Shown here piece by piece: positions 7,284 to 7,939 of a DNA stretch of 7,939 bases. The notes beneath the pieces are model-generated. The model saw only the letters and a program-made list of their open reading frames with translations. It was not told the origin of the DNA and did no database searches. Each line of letters starts with the position of its first letter. The stretch's first letter is position 1. A program made the translations under genes and the position numbers. The stretch spans positions 1 to 7,939 of the forward strand of contig JBGSKY010000042.1 of NCBI GenBank assembly GCA_041740995.1, given 5' to 3'. The stretch comes from JBGSKY01 sp041740995. GTDB lineage: Bacteria; Planctomycetota; Planctomycetia; Pirellulales; Pirellulaceae.

Positions 7284-7939
7284 TTACTTCTGAATTCGCG
7301 GCGTCCAAACAGGCTGTTTGACAGCATCGCTTCGCATAATCAAAGGCATCCGATTGACCAGCTTGCGCCCATCGTCAAATTCCATTCGCACAAAGATGAT
7401 GAGGTTTTCCTTGAGTGGTTTGTCCGTCAATGGGCCAAGCTCTAGATGATAACCGGCGCTAGAACCGATTGGATCAAAATGTTGCGCTAACTGATCAGGG
7501 GTGAACGTCCATCGCCCCATTCGTTTGGGCAGCGAAGCGTTGGTCTCATCGTTAGCGTCTGGATCGACGGCAACAATCGTCAGTACGCCCTCGGATTGCA
7601 CTGTTTTTCCAGCGACTGTTTTCGGCTGTAACAAAATTCGCACGCTATCTTCGCCGCCGATTGAATCGGAGTCGAAACAGCGAGTGAAGGCCGGATGCAA
7701 AAGCAGCTCAACCAATGTTGTATCGAACGTTCCGCTGACTTCGTTGTCGTTGCTGTGCGCGACTGCCGCTTGCACTAAATTCGATCGAGTTGGAACATAT
7801 AACTGTCGAGCGTTATCTTCATCAGCTACGTCAAACGGCAATTGTGAGTCGATGCTCCTCGGCGGATCAATTGCGACCAGATCGCCTGCATCGTCACTGA
7901 CCTCATTAACTTTGGCAAGTTCTGCTGGGTCGCTTTCTG
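7284..7939 (-). CDS. Unrecognised protein, C-terminal 218 residues (5' end beyond window)
   Basis: The reading frame is open to the right edge without a credible start, so this is the end of a longer gene; a TTG at 7841 is internal. The stop is TAA at 7286-7284. The visible part is acidic and without membrane segments. From about the middle it has a stretch resembling hypothetical planctomycete proteins that I know only by pattern: GVLTIVAVDPDAN, then RMGRWTFTPDQLAQHF, GYHLELGPL, and IIFVRMEFDDGRKLVN. The alternating hydrophobic pattern suggests a beta-sandwich. I assign no function. It converges on the CE15 gene with an 18-base gap (7266-7283) in which no terminator hairpin is visible. Confidence 0.82.
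   Translation of the reverse strand, partial: ESDPAELAKVNEVSDDAGDLVAIDPPRSIDSQLPFDVADEDNARQLYVPTRSNLVQAAVAHSNDNEVSGTFDTTLVELLLHPAFTRCFDSDSIGGEDSVRILLQPKTVAGKTVQSEGVLTIVAVDPDANDETNASLPKRMGRWTFTPDQLAQHFDPIGSSAGYHLELGPLTDKPLKENLIIFVRMEFDDGRKLVNRMPLIMRSDAVKQPVWTPRIQK

Overview
The window looks like chromosomal DNA of a planctomycete, most likely of the Pirellulaceae (Rhodopirellula/Blastopirellula-like) type. This rests on the mix of families: a zinc-ribbon multi-pass membrane protein, a DUF6807 (old name 'PmoA') secreted protein, a PAPS-dependent sulfotransferase, a secreted CE15 glucuronoyl-esterase-like enzyme, and a symporter/DUF485 pair. Short leaders, poor Shine-Dalgarno sites and roughly 50% GC fit. 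The assignment is inference; no marker gene is present. Seven protein genes fill almost all of the window. I saw no tRNA, rRNA, CRISPR, insertion sequence or phage gene.

Minus strand, read right to left. A three-gene block starts at 5741: a DUF485 small membrane protein (5741-5457), a sodium:solute symporter of the ActP-like kind (5460-3496, overlapping the former by the 4 bases ATGA), and a sulfotransferase (3488-2688, 7 bases after the symporter stop). A 214-base gap holds a tandem repeat and a weak promoter candidate. A two-gene block follows: a secreted DUF6807 protein (2473-1448) and, 6 bases later, a membrane protein with two zinc ribbons that begins with TTG at 1441 and runs off the left edge.

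Plus strand. A CE15-family carbohydrate esterase (5964-7265) is transcribed away from the symporter block. The 222-base divergent region between them carries candidate promoters and an inverted repeat. An unrecognised protein (C-terminal 218 residues) enters from the right edge on the minus strand and ends at 7284, converging on the esterase with an 18-base gap.

Functionally, the neighbourhood combines small-molecule uptake (symporter plus DUF485), sulfation of some carbohydrate or surface acceptor, and cleavage of uronic-acid esters in plant or algal polymers. The DUF6807 protein also belongs to a family found beside sugar-degradation genes. No gene here forms a classic polysaccharide utilisation locus, and I see no clear sign of an undescribed defence or mobile system. 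The most unusual points are the large inserted extracytoplasmic loop in the symporter, the coupling of a sulfotransferase to a symporter, and the duplicated zinc ribbon attached to a membrane domain.
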